A stretch of DNA of 64,000 bases. It comes from Polyangiaceae bacterium. GTDB taxonomy: Bacteria; Myxococcota_A; Polyangia; Polyangiales; Polyangiaceae. Below are positions 43,569 to 52,791 of this stretch, piece after piece (position 1 is the stretch's first letter; each line of letters starts with the position of its first letter). Location: contig JAWKRG010000013.1 in the NCBI GenBank assembly GCA_041389725.1, positions 236,769-300,768 on the forward strand, written 5' to 3'. The notes beneath the pieces are model-generated. The model was not told the origin of the DNA. It searched no databases and saw only the letters and a program-made list of their open reading frames with translations. The position numbers and the translations under genes are program-made.

Positions 43569-44906
43569 TCAGTCGCTCTCCGTCTCGATCCCCAGGGCTT
43601 TGAGCTTGCGCCACAGGGTGACCCGGCTCATGCCCAGGGACTTGGCGGCGCGAGCACGGTTGCCCGACGCGCGCTCCAGAGCCCGGAGAATGCGACGCGC
43701 CTCGGCGCCTTGGGCGCTGGGACGAACCGGGGGCGGGGCGTTGGTGACGCGACCGTGACCGTACTCACCGCGAAACTCCGGCGGCAGATCGGTCTCCGAT
43801 AGCACGCTGCCCTCACCCATGACGAAGGCGTACTCGATGGCGTTCTGCAACTCTCGCACGTTGCCCGGGAAGTCGTAGGCCAGCATCGCTGAAAGCGCCG
43901 CAGCGTCGATGCGTTCGATGATACGGGGCGCGTGCTCTTGGTTTCGCTTGCGCACGAAGTGGTCGGCCAAGAGGCCTACGTCCTCGGGACGCTCACGCAG
44001 CGGCGGCAAGAAGATCGGAACGACGCGCAGGCGATACATCAAGTCGGCGCGGAAGCGCCCCTCTGCCACCTCTTGACGCAAGCCGCGGTGAGTCGCCGCC
44101 ACGAAGCGCACGTCCACGGGAATGGGCTCGCGCCCGCCGATGGGCAGCACCACGCGATCCTGCAGCACTCGCAGCAGTTTGGCCTGCAGCTCCAGGGGGA
44201 TCTCCGCGACTTCGTCCAAGAACAGCGTGCCGCCCGAGGCCAGACGCATGTGCCCCTCGGCGTCGCGTACCGCTCCGGTGAAGGCGCCACGCACGTGACC
44301 GAAGAGCTCACTTTCCAGAAGCTGAGCGGGGAGCGCGGCGCAGTTGATGGCGCGGAAGGGCCCCTTGGCGCGGCGGCTCTCGAGATGAATGGCTCGCGCC
44401 ACTAGTTCTTTGCCGCTGCCGGTCTCGCCGCGCACCAGGACGCTCACGTCCGAACGCGCGACGCGACGCACCTCCGAGAGCACGCGCTTCATCGTCGCAT
44501 CGCGCGTCAGAATGCCGTGCATTTCCTCGGTGTCGCGACTGTCGGCGGCGGCCACGACGCTGAGCCGCACCAAGTAGCCCTCGAGGCGACCGTTGCTTCG
44601 CAGCGGTAGCGCTTGCACGCGCAGAGACTGGTCACGCCCACCGCGCCCCGGACGCACGACGTCGGCGGTGACCGCCTGGCCCGACGAAAGCGCTTCTGCG
44701 ACAGGGCGTTCAGGCGACTCGCCGCAGAGCAACTTCGCGAGACGAGTTCCCGGTGCAAGCGCATCGGCAGTGAGCGCGCGCGCGCTCGGGGATGCGTACA
44801 CAGTCGCGAGTGAACCGTCGAGCACGATGCTCGCCCCACCGAGGATCTCCAAGGCTTGCTCGACAATGGCGGCAGAGGAGCGCTTGGGGCGCCTAGCTTC
44901 CGGCAT
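43569..44906 (-). CDS. Sigma-54-dependent NtrC-family activator with PAS-like sensor
   Basis: 445 residues from the ATG at 44906. A PAS-like N-terminus (ALEILGGASIVLDGSLATVYASPSA) is followed by the AAA+ domain: Walker A GETGSGKELVA, the sigma-54 contact loop RGAFTGAV intact, Walker B GGTLFLDEVAEIPL, the arginine region YRLRVVPIFLPPLRERPEDV. The C-terminal Fis-type HTH is RRILRALERASGNRARAAKSLGMSRVTLWRKLKALGI. There is no receiver domain, so it senses a ligand or redox state directly. It overlaps the mechanosensitive channel gene by 14 bp and probably controls this operon or a sigma-54 regulon. Confidence 0.93.
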   Translation of the reverse strand: MPEARRPKRSSAAIVEQALEILGGASIVLDGSLATVYASPSARALTADALAPGTRLAKLLCGESPERPVAEALSSGQAVTADVVRPGRGGRDQSLRVQALPLRSNGRLEGYLVRLSVVAAADSRDTEEMHGILTRDATMKRVLSEVRRVARSDVSVLVRGETGSGKELVARAIHLESRRAKGPFRAINCAALPAQLLESELFGHVRGAFTGAVRDAEGHMRLASGGTLFLDEVAEIPLELQAKLLRVLQDRVVLPIGGREPIPVDVRFVAATHRGLRQEVAEGRFRADLMYRLRVVPIFLPPLRERPEDVGLLADHFVRKRNQEHAPRIIERIDAAALSAMLAYDFPGNVRELQNAIEYAFVMGEGSVLSETDLPPEFRGEYGHGRVTNAPPPVRPSAQGAEARRILRALERASGNRARAAKSLGMSRVTLWRKLKALGIETESD

Positions 44907-45804
44907 TCGTTGCCTCCCTTGCTCCCTCTCGCGCCTCCGTGGGCAGAGCCGCACGCAGGCTGGTTTCGAGATGATCGGCGGCGGTGCGCGCGGCGGCAGC
45001 GGCCCAGACCTGAACGGAAACGTCCATCACGCACAGATCTGCGGGGTCGCGTCCCACGTCCACGCTGGAACCTGGCGCGCGATACGGCGAGAGCAGAGCG
45101 GCACGTCGGGCCTGCTCGATCATGACGCGGGTCGGCGCCGTGTCGAAACGCATGCGCACACGGACGGGCACGCTGTTCTTCTCTTTCGCCACCGTCAGCG
45201 CCTGCTCGCTCAGCAGTCGGTTCGGCACCAAGGCGGTGGCACCGTCCGCCTTCGCGATCTCGAGGTTGAACAGGCCCACGGCGTTGACCACGCCATCGAG
45301 TCCGCCAACTTGAACGCGGTCGCCGCTTCGCAAGCGGCGCCGCAGCAACAGGCCGATTCCGACGATACCGCTCTGGAGATGACTGGAGAAAACCCAAGAG
45401 CTGGCCACCAAGAGCGCCAGCAGCAGGAGCGTGGACAAGATCGGCGCGGCAGCCAGCGCCGCCCGACTGGCGATGTAGAGCACCAGCGCTCCGACCACGA
45501 CACGCGAGCCCCCCTCCCACCACGACAAACGGCGCTGCGTATCGAGGCCCAGCCGCCACGCCAAGCGCACCAAGACCCGCGCCATCCGAGAAAGCAGCGC
45601 TGCAACTACTAGTAGCAGCGCCAGCTTGAACAGCACGTCCACGCGCAAGAGCGCGTCGAAGCGTGCCGCTTCTGCTGCCAGGCGCTCCGTGAGCGTGTGT
45701 CCCGCTGGACCGCTGGCGTCTGGCGCAACCAGCTCCGGCAGGGTGCCGCCGCAGGCGCTGCACAGCGCCGCCACTCCTGCGACCCAGATCCGACCGCGCC
45801 TCAT
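44893..45804 (-). CDS. MscS-like mechanosensitive channel with lipobox-like signal
   Basis: 303 residues from the ATG at 45804. Starts MRRGRIWVAGVAALCSACGG, which looks like a lipoprotein signal. Three hydrophobic helices follow, then the MscS core: LQSGIVGIGLLLRRRLRSGDRVQVGGLDGVVNAVGLFNLEIAKADGATALVPNRLL, the usual G/A-rich pore helix leading into the beta domain. Releases ions under turgor stress. Start overlaps the antiporter-ATPase stop (ATGA). A lipidated N-terminus would be odd for MscS, so the signal may just be the first TM segment. Confidence 0.82.
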   Translation of the reverse strand: MRRGRIWVAGVAALCSACGGTLPELVAPDASGPAGHTLTERLAAEAARFDALLRVDVLFKLALLLVVAALLSRMARVLVRLAWRLGLDTQRRLSWWEGGSRVVVGALVLYIASRAALAAAPILSTLLLLALLVASSWVFSSHLQSGIVGIGLLLRRRLRSGDRVQVGGLDGVVNAVGLFNLEIAKADGATALVPNRLLSEQALTVAKEKNSVPVRVRMRFDTAPTRVMIEQARRAALLSPYRAPGSSVDVGRDPADLCVMDVSVQVWAAAAARTAADHLETSLRAALPTEAREGAREATNAGS

Positions 45805-48800
45805 TGTACTGCCCCAATCGAGCGCAGGCCTTGGAACACCAGTGGCCGGATATCGGCGGGGATCGCCAGGGCGGGCTTGCTGGCAGACGTGGGTTCGAGC
45901 AGCCCCGCAGCGATCAAGAAGTGCACGTGGCGACGCGTCTCGGCTACGCCCAAGCACAGGTTCTTCATCATCTCTTGTTCGTCCATCGGTCCGAAGCGCA
46001 CGAGCTGGACCAGCATGCCCACGACGACAGCGGGCAACCTCGACATGTAGGGCAACCCCAGGGTCAAGGTGCGATGGATCTCCGGCGAGACCTGGCCTTC
46101 TTCGTCCAGCGAAAGAGACTTGAGCCAAGCCGGCAGCGCGCGAGACAAGTTGCCCTCGGTCACTCGCGTCAAGACGGCAAAGTAGAGCAACCGATCGTCG
46201 GTTTGACGCAGGCGGCGCAGAATGCCCGAAGCGAAGGTCTTCGGATACTGCACGCGACGACCGCTGAGTATGTGGCGACCCTCGATGGCACGAGCCATCG
46301 CGTCCGGCTTGAGCGGGTCGAGGGAAATCAAGTTGGAGAAGGGCTCGCGGACGCTGACGCTCTCCTCCAAGAGCGTCAGCGCCTCCTTGGAGATGGCGGC
46401 GAGCCAGAAGGTGGACTCGCGCGTGGCAACGACCAGGTCCAAGAAGCTCTCCAAGTCGCGCAAGCCGCGCACGTCGGGGGTGAACCACTGTTCCACGTCG
46501 TCGAGTAGAACCGTGGTCTTGACCTCGGAAAGCGCGCGCACGACCGCCTGGCGACGTGGGCGCACGCCCAATTCGATGGCGACAGCGTCCACCAAACCGA
46601 TTTCACGACGCCACTCGATGGGCTGCGGACGTAGCAGGCGCGGCGCCGACAGTTCGAGTTCGCACAGATTCAGCATGCTAGTGCGACCCGAGCCGTGGGC
46701 ACCAACGAGCAGGGCGGAACCGCCCGCGCCGCTGAGCCAGCGTCGCTCGCACTCCACGGTTTCTCGCAACTCGGCTTCATGCGCGGTGAACAGCCGATGC
46801 TCGCGCACGGGCTCGACGCGGAACAGTCGTACGTACTCGGGGGGAATGCCCGCCAACTCACGGAAGCGCTCGGTGTGCGCGCGGATGTCGGCTGCCGCCA
46901 GCTCCGAATCGCCCACGCGACGCAAGACGTCTTGGGAGATCTGGCTGCCACCGATGCGCTGAACCAACGCTGCGGCAGAGCGGACGCGCTGTCGCGCCGA
47001 TTCCATGCTCGGCCCCAGCGCGCGAAGGCCGCGATGGAGCAAAGTCGAGAGCAGCCCGCCACTGTCAGCCGCAACGGCGTCCCCCACGTCAGCCAGGCGC
47101 GCCAAGTCGTCGAGGGCCGTCTCGGCGCTGAGCCGGATCCCCGCGCTAGCCCGGGTGATGCCCTCGTCCAGAGCGGTGAGGTGCTCGTCCAAGTGTGCCA
47201 AGGCGCGCTCGAAGGCGTCCTGCATCGCGTCGCGCTCTGCGTCGGAATCCTCCAAGCCGTGACTCTCCAGGGCGTGGGCCGCGATGTCCGCGGATTCGCG
47301 GATCAGTCCCGCAGTTCTCGCTACGGTCGTGGTCATGTCGCGGATCTGTTCGTCGATGGCGGGCAGCAGGCGCTCCATCACCAACACGTTCGCTGCTTGG
47401 CGCAGTGCCACGCGCCGGGTACGCACCTCCGACGGATCCTTCGCGTAGAGAACCGGAGTATCGGTGCGCGCGAGCAAGATCGTCTCGGGCAGAGATTCGA
47501 CGACGGCGCGCGCCTCCACTGCGACCAAGTGAGCTGACGCCGCCGCACGCAAACGTGCCGCGCCACGTTCCAGCGAGCGAGTCACGTCCTCGTTGCAGGA
47601 GCCATTGCAGTCCGTGAGCAAGCCCTCGCGCTCTTCTGACGTGAGCACCCGCTCGCACGGCAGGGCGTCACGCACGTTGGAGAGCCGCTGCCAGACGGAG
47701 CCGACGACGCCCTCGATGTTGCGGAAAGCCGTGGCCGCGGGACCGAGCACGCTCTCTTCCAAGGAGCGCGACAGCTCAGCCTCGATCATCGCAAGCTCGA
47801 CGCTGAGCCGCAGAGAGCCCTGGTCGGCGTCCAGCGCGTCCTTCCACTTCTCGCCGAGGTCGTCCAGAGAACGCAGCAACTCACGCACGTGTGGATCCAC
47901 CTCTGAGTAGCGGATCTGCTTGCGGCCCAGGGCGGGGCCATCGACGAGTCCGAGCGGATCCACCACGGCGTCCAGGCCACCCAAGAGCGCGATCTTGGCG
48001 TCGGCGTCGAAGTGCTCCAGGAACAGCTCCAGCCGCCGCTCCACGGCGCGGCGAGCGGCACGTGAATCGCCGCCTTCCACCGCCAAGGTGCGTAGCTCTT
48101 GCACCACACCGGCTTGCGCACGCGCCCACGAGGAAAGCAGTGCCACGGCTAGGGCAGCCATGCGCGGCTCGAATTCGCGCCGCACGATCATTCGCACCGG
48201 CACCCGCCGATGGCGGCCACTTCGTCCGAAGGAGAGGACGCGCTTGACCGCGCGGCCGCGCTTGCGCCAGCGCAAACGGAAGCCATCTGTGCGCTGAACG
48301 CGGCGGTTGCGTTCTTCGACGACGACCTCTGCCTCCTCGGGACAACGGCGCAACGCCTGACGTAGGGCACGGTACAAGCTGCGACAGATCTCGACGCGTT
48401 CGCTCAGATCCTCGGTGTGAGACTGGGCGGCCCAAGCCTCGATGCGCTTGACGTAGTCGCTCTCGTTCGCTTCGCCGATCTTGTCGAGGGACTGGCTGAA
48501 GGCGCGGGTCCACGGCAACAGCCGCTCCGCCCCGAAGCCGCGCGCGGTGGTTTCGAGCTGCGTGTACAATTCCCGCACCAGGCTCTCCAGCGCGGGCGCC
48601 TGCATGCGCTCGATCGCCGTATCGAGGCGTGCGACCACGTCGGGCGGCGCGGGCCCGACGCCTTCGACCTGCTGCGGGAGCTGCTCGTCCGGCGCCAGCT
48701 CGACTGCGGCGGCTTGCGCCAGGCCCGTGTCCTCGGGAATTTCGCCGGCGCCCTTGAGGGCCTTGCGCAGACTCACCGGGCCAACGAGCAGGTTGAGGGC

Positions 48801-50006
48801 CACCACCGCCATGCCCAGCGCGGTGATGTGATCGCTGAGCTCGGGAAGCTGCTGGGCAGCGAGGCCAACCAGACCCAGAGTCACACCGGCCTGGGGCAGA
48901 TAGCCGAGCCAGGCGTTCTTGCGCACGTACTCGCCTTCTCCACCGAAGCCCCCGCCGAGACGCGCCGCGATGAAGTAGCCCACGGCGCGCGCGGCGCACA
49001 GCGCAAGCGCGATGGGAAGCACACGCCAAGTGGCGAATAGGTCGATGCCCGCGCCAGCGATCGTGAAGAAGACCACGAACACGGGCAGCGCCACCAGCTG
49101 CACGGGTCCCATCAGCTCGTGCTCGTACTTGGAGAAGTTGCGCACGACGAATCCGGCGGTGATGAACACCAAGAGCAGCTCTAGGTGGAGGGCCTTGCCC
49201 ACCTCGGACATCACCAGGATCATCGCGGCGACGAAGAGCAGCATCTCCGCACGCACGAAGCGGATGTAGCCGATCAGCAGCGCGCCGAGCACGCCGCCGG
49301 CCAGGATCGAGAATCCAAGTTCCTTGGAGACCAGAACGAGCACGCTTTCGTCGGACGAGCCGCCGCCGAGCAGCGAGCGCGAAACGGCGATGGCCACCGC
49401 TAGACAGATGACGACGACCAGGTCCTTCAGCACCGCAGCGCCGAGAACGAGATCCATCAACCGGCCGCGTGCTCGAGTCTCGTTCATCACCGCCAGAGCG
49501 ATGGCCGGTGATGTGCCGATGGAAAGCGCAGCCAAGATCAGCGTGAGGGCCACGGTGGCTGCGCCCGCCTCGAAGGGCAGGAGGTGCAATCCGGTCTGCA
49601 GCCCGTAGAAGGTCGCGCCCACCAAACCAGCGGCGACGGTGATTTTCAGAAAGATGGTGCCCACCAACGTGCGCCAGATCTTCGCGATCTGCCGCACGTC
49701 GAGCTCGAGCCCGGCGCCGACGGCGATGAGACCGAGCGCCAGGGTGTTGAACATTCGCATCTCGGTGACCACTTCGCGCGACAGGATGTTGCTCACGAAG
49801 GGACCAAGCACGACGCCACTGAGGATGTAGCCAGTGACCCGCGGCAGCGTCAGCGCCGAACCGAGCTCCGCGACCGAGAAGGAGGCCAGCAGTACGAATC
49901 CGATGGCCGCCAGGGTCAGCGGGTTCTTTCCCGCAACCTCCACCTTGAGGGCGTCGAGGCCGAACATGACCCCGAGCAGGACGACGAGTACGACCAACCG
50001 CCTCAT
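45801..50006 (-). CDS. CPA2-type cation/H+ antiporter fused to a large helical region and P-loop ATPase
   Basis: 1401 residues from the ATG at 50006. Residues 1 to about 470 are a Kef/CPA2 antiporter with about a dozen membrane helices: RVTGYILSGVVLGPFVSN, LILAALSIGTSPAIAL, VLKDLVVVICLAVAI, LLLVFITAGFVVRNF. Residues of about 480-1080 are charged helices with no recognised family. Near residue 1100 is Walker A GAHGSGRTS, then VLLDDVEQWF (Walker B), SKEALTLLEESVSV and a helical lid, as in STAND/ORC-type AAA ATPases. Ordinary Kef proteins end in RCK domains; an ATPase tail is unusual and could gate transport by nucleotide. Its ends overlap trkH and the MscS gene (ATGA). Confidence 0.85.
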   Translation of the reverse strand: MRRLVVLVVLLGVMFGLDALKVEVAGKNPLTLAAIGFVLLASFSVAELGSALTLPRVTGYILSGVVLGPFVSNILSREVVTEMRMFNTLALGLIAVGAGLELDVRQIAKIWRTLVGTIFLKITVAAGLVGATFYGLQTGLHLLPFEAGAATVALTLILAALSIGTSPAIALAVMNETRARGRLMDLVLGAAVLKDLVVVICLAVAIAVSRSLLGGGSSDESVLVLVSKELGFSILAGGVLGALLIGYIRFVRAEMLLFVAAMILVMSEVGKALHLELLLVFITAGFVVRNFSKYEHELMGPVQLVALPVFVVFFTIAGAGIDLFATWRVLPIALALCAARAVGYFIAARLGGGFGGEGEYVRKNAWLGYLPQAGVTLGLVGLAAQQLPELSDHITALGMAVVALNLLVGPVSLRKALKGAGEIPEDTGLAQAAAVELAPDEQLPQQVEGVGPAPPDVVARLDTAIERMQAPALESLVRELYTQLETTARGFGAERLLPWTRAFSQSLDKIGEANESDYVKRIEAWAAQSHTEDLSERVEICRSLYRALRQALRRCPEEAEVVVEERNRRVQRTDGFRLRWRKRGRAVKRVLSFGRSGRHRRVPVRMIVRREFEPRMAALAVALLSSWARAQAGVVQELRTLAVEGGDSRAARRAVERRLELFLEHFDADAKIALLGGLDAVVDPLGLVDGPALGRKQIRYSEVDPHVRELLRSLDDLGEKWKDALDADQGSLRLSVELAMIEAELSRSLEESVLGPAATAFRNIEGVVGSVWQRLSNVRDALPCERVLTSEEREGLLTDCNGSCNEDVTRSLERGAARLRAAASAHLVAVEARAVVESLPETILLARTDTPVLYAKDPSEVRTRRVALRQAANVLVMERLLPAIDEQIRDMTTTVARTAGLIRESADIAAHALESHGLEDSDAERDAMQDAFERALAHLDEHLTALDEGITRASAGIRLSAETALDDLARLADVGDAVAADSGGLLSTLLHRGLRALGPSMESARQRVRSAAALVQRIGGSQISQDVLRRVGDSELAAADIRAHTERFRELAGIPPEYVRLFRVEPVREHRLFTAHEAELRETVECERRWLSGAGGSALLVGAHGSGRTSMLNLCELELSAPRLLRPQPIEWRREIGLVDAVAIELGVRPRRQAVVRALSEVKTTVLLDDVEQWFTPDVRGLRDLESFLDLVVATRESTFWLAAISKEALTLLEESVSVREPFSNLISLDPLKPDAMARAIEGRHILSGRRVQYPKTFASGILRRLRQTDDRLLYFAVLTRVTEGNLSRALPAWLKSLSLDEEGQVSPEIHRTLTLGLPYMSRLPAVVVGMLVQLVRFGPMDEQEMMKNLCLGVAETRRHVHFLIAAGLLEPTSASKPALAIPADIRPLVFQGLRSIGAVQ

Positions 50007-51448
50007 CGCCGCCACACCGCCGGAGAGAAGATGGCCAACAGGGCGAAGATCTCGAGGCGCCCGGCGATCATACAGAAGGTGAGCACCAACTTGCCGATGG
50101 GGGGAATCGGCTCGTAGGTCATCGAGGGCCCGACGGAGCCAAGGCCAGGCCCCACACTCGACAGGCACGCCACCACCGAACTCATGGCGCTGAGCAAGTC
50201 CAGACCGAGCGCCACCATGATGAGGGACGAGGCCGCGAAGATCAGCATGAAGGTCGTGACGTAGACCGCGATCTCGTGCAACACCGACGCTTGCACGGCC
50301 GTCTTGCCAAAGCGAATGGCGACGACGGCGCTGGGCTGCACCACGGCGCGAAGCTCTTTGCCCACCAGCTTGAGCAGCGCGTAGACGCGCGAGGCCTTGA
50401 TGCCGCCCGCAGTCGACCCCGCGCAGGCGCCCATGAACATCGCGAGGAAAAGTGTGAAACGCGCGACGTTCGGGTAGGTGTCGAAGTCCTCGGTCATGAA
50501 CCCCGTCGTCGTCGTGACCGCGGCTGTCTGAAACGAGGCAAAGCGCAGCGCTGTGAGCAGGTCAGGATGGCGGTCCCGGATCGACCACATCACGATGCCG
50601 ATCGCAACCACGTTGACCAGCATGTAGAAGCGGACTTCGTAGTTGGTGAAGAGCTCGCTGGGACGTCCCTTGATCGCCGAGTAGAACAGACCGAAGTTCA
50701 AACCGGCCAGCAGCATGAACCCGGTGATGATCCAGTCCACGCTGGCGTTGTTGTAGGCGCCCACGCTCGCGCCTCTGGTGGAAAAGCCGCCCGTACCCAG
50801 GGTGGAGAAGGCGTGGCAGATGGCATCGTAGAGCGGCATGCCCGCGACGACGAGTAGCCCGGTCGCAAGGGCGGTGAGCGCGGCGTAGATCCACCACAGG
50901 GACAGGGCCGTTTGCTTGATCTTCGGACGCAGCCCCTCCGTGATGGGGCCGGGGACCTCGGTGCGAAACAGGTGTTTCGCGCCAACGCCGAGTTGAGGGA
51001 AGACCGCGACGAACAGCACGACGATGCCCATGCCGCCAATCCAGTGGATCATGCAGCGCCAGAGGTTCGTGGCGCGGCTGAGGCCATCCACGTCGCCCAC
51101 CACCGTGGCTCCGGTCGTGGTGAAACCGCTGACGGCTTCGAACACGGCGGAGGCAGGATGTCGAATCGACCCCTCCAACAAGAAGGGCACCGCCCCAAAG
51201 ACCCCCAGGCAAATCCAGGTGAGTGCCACTACACCCAGGGCATCTTTGCGATGCAGCACGTTCGGGGCCTTGCGACCGATGTAGCGCAGCACACCCGCGG
51301 TCAGTGCGGTAGCGACGGCTGACGCGCCGTAGGCGACTGCCGAGCGGAGCTGCCGGTCGACGATCGCAAGAATCATCGGTAGCAGCATGGGCGCTGCCAC
51401 CAGGAACAAGAGGTGGGAGGTGAGCAGGGCGACGACCCGCTTGTTCAC
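50003..51448 (-). CDS. trkH: Trk-type K+ transporter, membrane subunit
   Basis: 481 residues. The four selectivity-filter loops of the TrkH/KtrB family are visible in order: AVSGFTTTGATV, FSTLGTGGFSTRG, TAAVTTTTGFMT and LSSVGPGLGSVG. About ten hydrophobic helices surround them. Imports K+ together with the RCK-protein gene just upstream, which it overlaps by ATGA; the antiporter-ATPase overlaps its other end. Confidence 0.95.
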   Translation of the reverse strand: MNKRVVALLTSHLLFLVAAPMLLPMILAIVDRQLRSAVAYGASAVATALTAGVLRYIGRKAPNVLHRKDALGVVALTWICLGVFGAVPFLLEGSIRHPASAVFEAVSGFTTTGATVVGDVDGLSRATNLWRCMIHWIGGMGIVVLFVAVFPQLGVGAKHLFRTEVPGPITEGLRPKIKQTALSLWWIYAALTALATGLLVVAGMPLYDAICHAFSTLGTGGFSTRGASVGAYNNASVDWIITGFMLLAGLNFGLFYSAIKGRPSELFTNYEVRFYMLVNVVAIGIVMWSIRDRHPDLLTALRFASFQTAAVTTTTGFMTEDFDTYPNVARFTLFLAMFMGACAGSTAGGIKASRVYALLKLVGKELRAVVQPSAVVAIRFGKTAVQASVLHEIAVYVTTFMLIFAASSLIMVALGLDLLSAMSSVVACLSSVGPGLGSVGPSMTYEPIPPIGKLVLTFCMIAGRLEIFALLAIFSPAVWRR

Positions 51449-52791
51449 CGCTTGCCTCCGGCGCGAACCACGCGCTTCTCGATCTCTCGCGCCGCAGTGA
51501 CGGGCGCCGCCACCACGATATTGTCACCCGATTGCAGGCGAAGGGAAGCAGACAGGGGAACGCACTCCAACTGACGTGCGACCCCGACGAGCTGCGTCTC
51601 GGCGGGCAAGGCCAGCTCCGCCAGCGTGATGCCCTTTCCCGCGTGCTCCCCCAGCTGATACTCGAACAGATGGTGGCCGGTGCCCGGCAAAGCCTCGGTA
51701 GAGAGTGCCCCACGGTGCGGCAAGAGCCAGCGCACGGTCTTGGCGATCACGTCATGGGGTCCCGCAGTACCGTGAATGCCCAAGTGAGCGTACACGTCGG
51801 CATAGCCGGGGCGATGCACGAGCGCGAATGCGCGAGGCACGCCGATGTCATGCGCTACCAAGGACGCCATTAGATTCACTTCGTCGGCGCGGGTGACGGC
51901 GGCTAGGTAGTCGGCGCTCTCCACGTGCTCGTCGCGCAGGCACGAGATGTGGGTGCCGTCACCATGGATCACTTCCACGTGCTGCAGGGTCTCCGACAAC
52001 ACTTCGCAGCGCGCGCGGTCGCGCTCGATGACTTGGACGCGCTCCGCAGAGCTCCGCAGCATCTGACACAACTGGAAGCCCACGTCGCCCCCGCCCACCA
52101 CCACGGCCCGCCGCTGTTCGCGGCGCACGCGCAGGGACTGGATGGCGCCGGCGACGGCCCCGGGCGGCCCGGATACCATCACTGAGTCGTCCAGCTCCAA
52201 GCGCACGATGTCCACCGGAGATCGAAAAGCGGCATCGCGCACGACGCCGACCACGCTGACGCCTTTGGCCGGCTTGATTTCCAACGCCGGTTTGCCCAGC
52301 AGGGGCGAGTCGTCGGTGACGGGCAGTAGCGCTGCCTGCACTGCGTTGCCCGTGAAGTTGCTGACGTACTTGGCGTCGAGCTGCTCCACCAGTCGTCGCA
52401 GCTCTTCGCTGACGAGGCGCGAGGCGCAGAGCAGCGCATGGATCCCGAGCACGCCCGCTTCCACGCCGCCTCGCGTGCGATAGAAGCTGGGCGCGTCCAC
52501 CCGCGCGACGGAGCGTCGAGCGCCGTGCTTCGTGGCCAGAGCCGCCGCGACGACGTTGACCTCGTCCGAGCCCGTGACGGCCACCACTAGATCGGCGCGC
52601 GCGACTTCGGCCGCCTCCAGTACGGACCAGTGCGTGGCGTCGCCGGCGAGGGACAGGCAATCCAGGGACTCTTCGGCGGTGCTCAGCGCCTGCGCGCTCT
52701 TGTCGACCAGGATGACCTCGTTGTCGCCTTGGGACAGCTCTCGCCCCACGTGGGTCCCCACTTCGCCGGCGCCAAGCACTACCACTCTCAT
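51445..52791 (-). CDS. trkA: Trk K+ transporter NAD-binding regulatory protein
   Basis: 448 residues from the ATG at 52791. Two tandem RCK modules: the first starts MRVVVLGAGEVGTHVGREL (Rossmann GxGxxG) with DATHWSVLEAA; the second starts AVVVGGGDVGFQLCQML with GDGTHISCLRD. Each is followed by an RCK_C region (VSVVGVVRDAAFRSP and TQLVGVARQLECVP). Cytoplasmic partner that gates TrkH with NAD(H)/ATP. Overlaps by ATGA with genes on both sides. Confidence 0.95.
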   Translation of the reverse strand: MRVVVLGAGEVGTHVGRELSQGDNEVILVDKSAQALSTAEESLDCLSLAGDATHWSVLEAAEVARADLVVAVTGSDEVNVVAAALATKHGARRSVARVDAPSFYRTRGGVEAGVLGIHALLCASRLVSEELRRLVEQLDAKYVSNFTGNAVQAALLPVTDDSPLLGKPALEIKPAKGVSVVGVVRDAAFRSPVDIVRLELDDSVMVSGPPGAVAGAIQSLRVRREQRRAVVVGGGDVGFQLCQMLRSSAERVQVIERDRARCEVLSETLQHVEVIHGDGTHISCLRDEHVESADYLAAVTRADEVNLMASLVAHDIGVPRAFALVHRPGYADVYAHLGIHGTAGPHDVIAKTVRWLLPHRGALSTEALPGTGHHLFEYQLGEHAGKGITLAELALPAETQLVGVARQLECVPLSASLRLQSGDNIVVAAPVTAAREIEKRVVRAGGKR

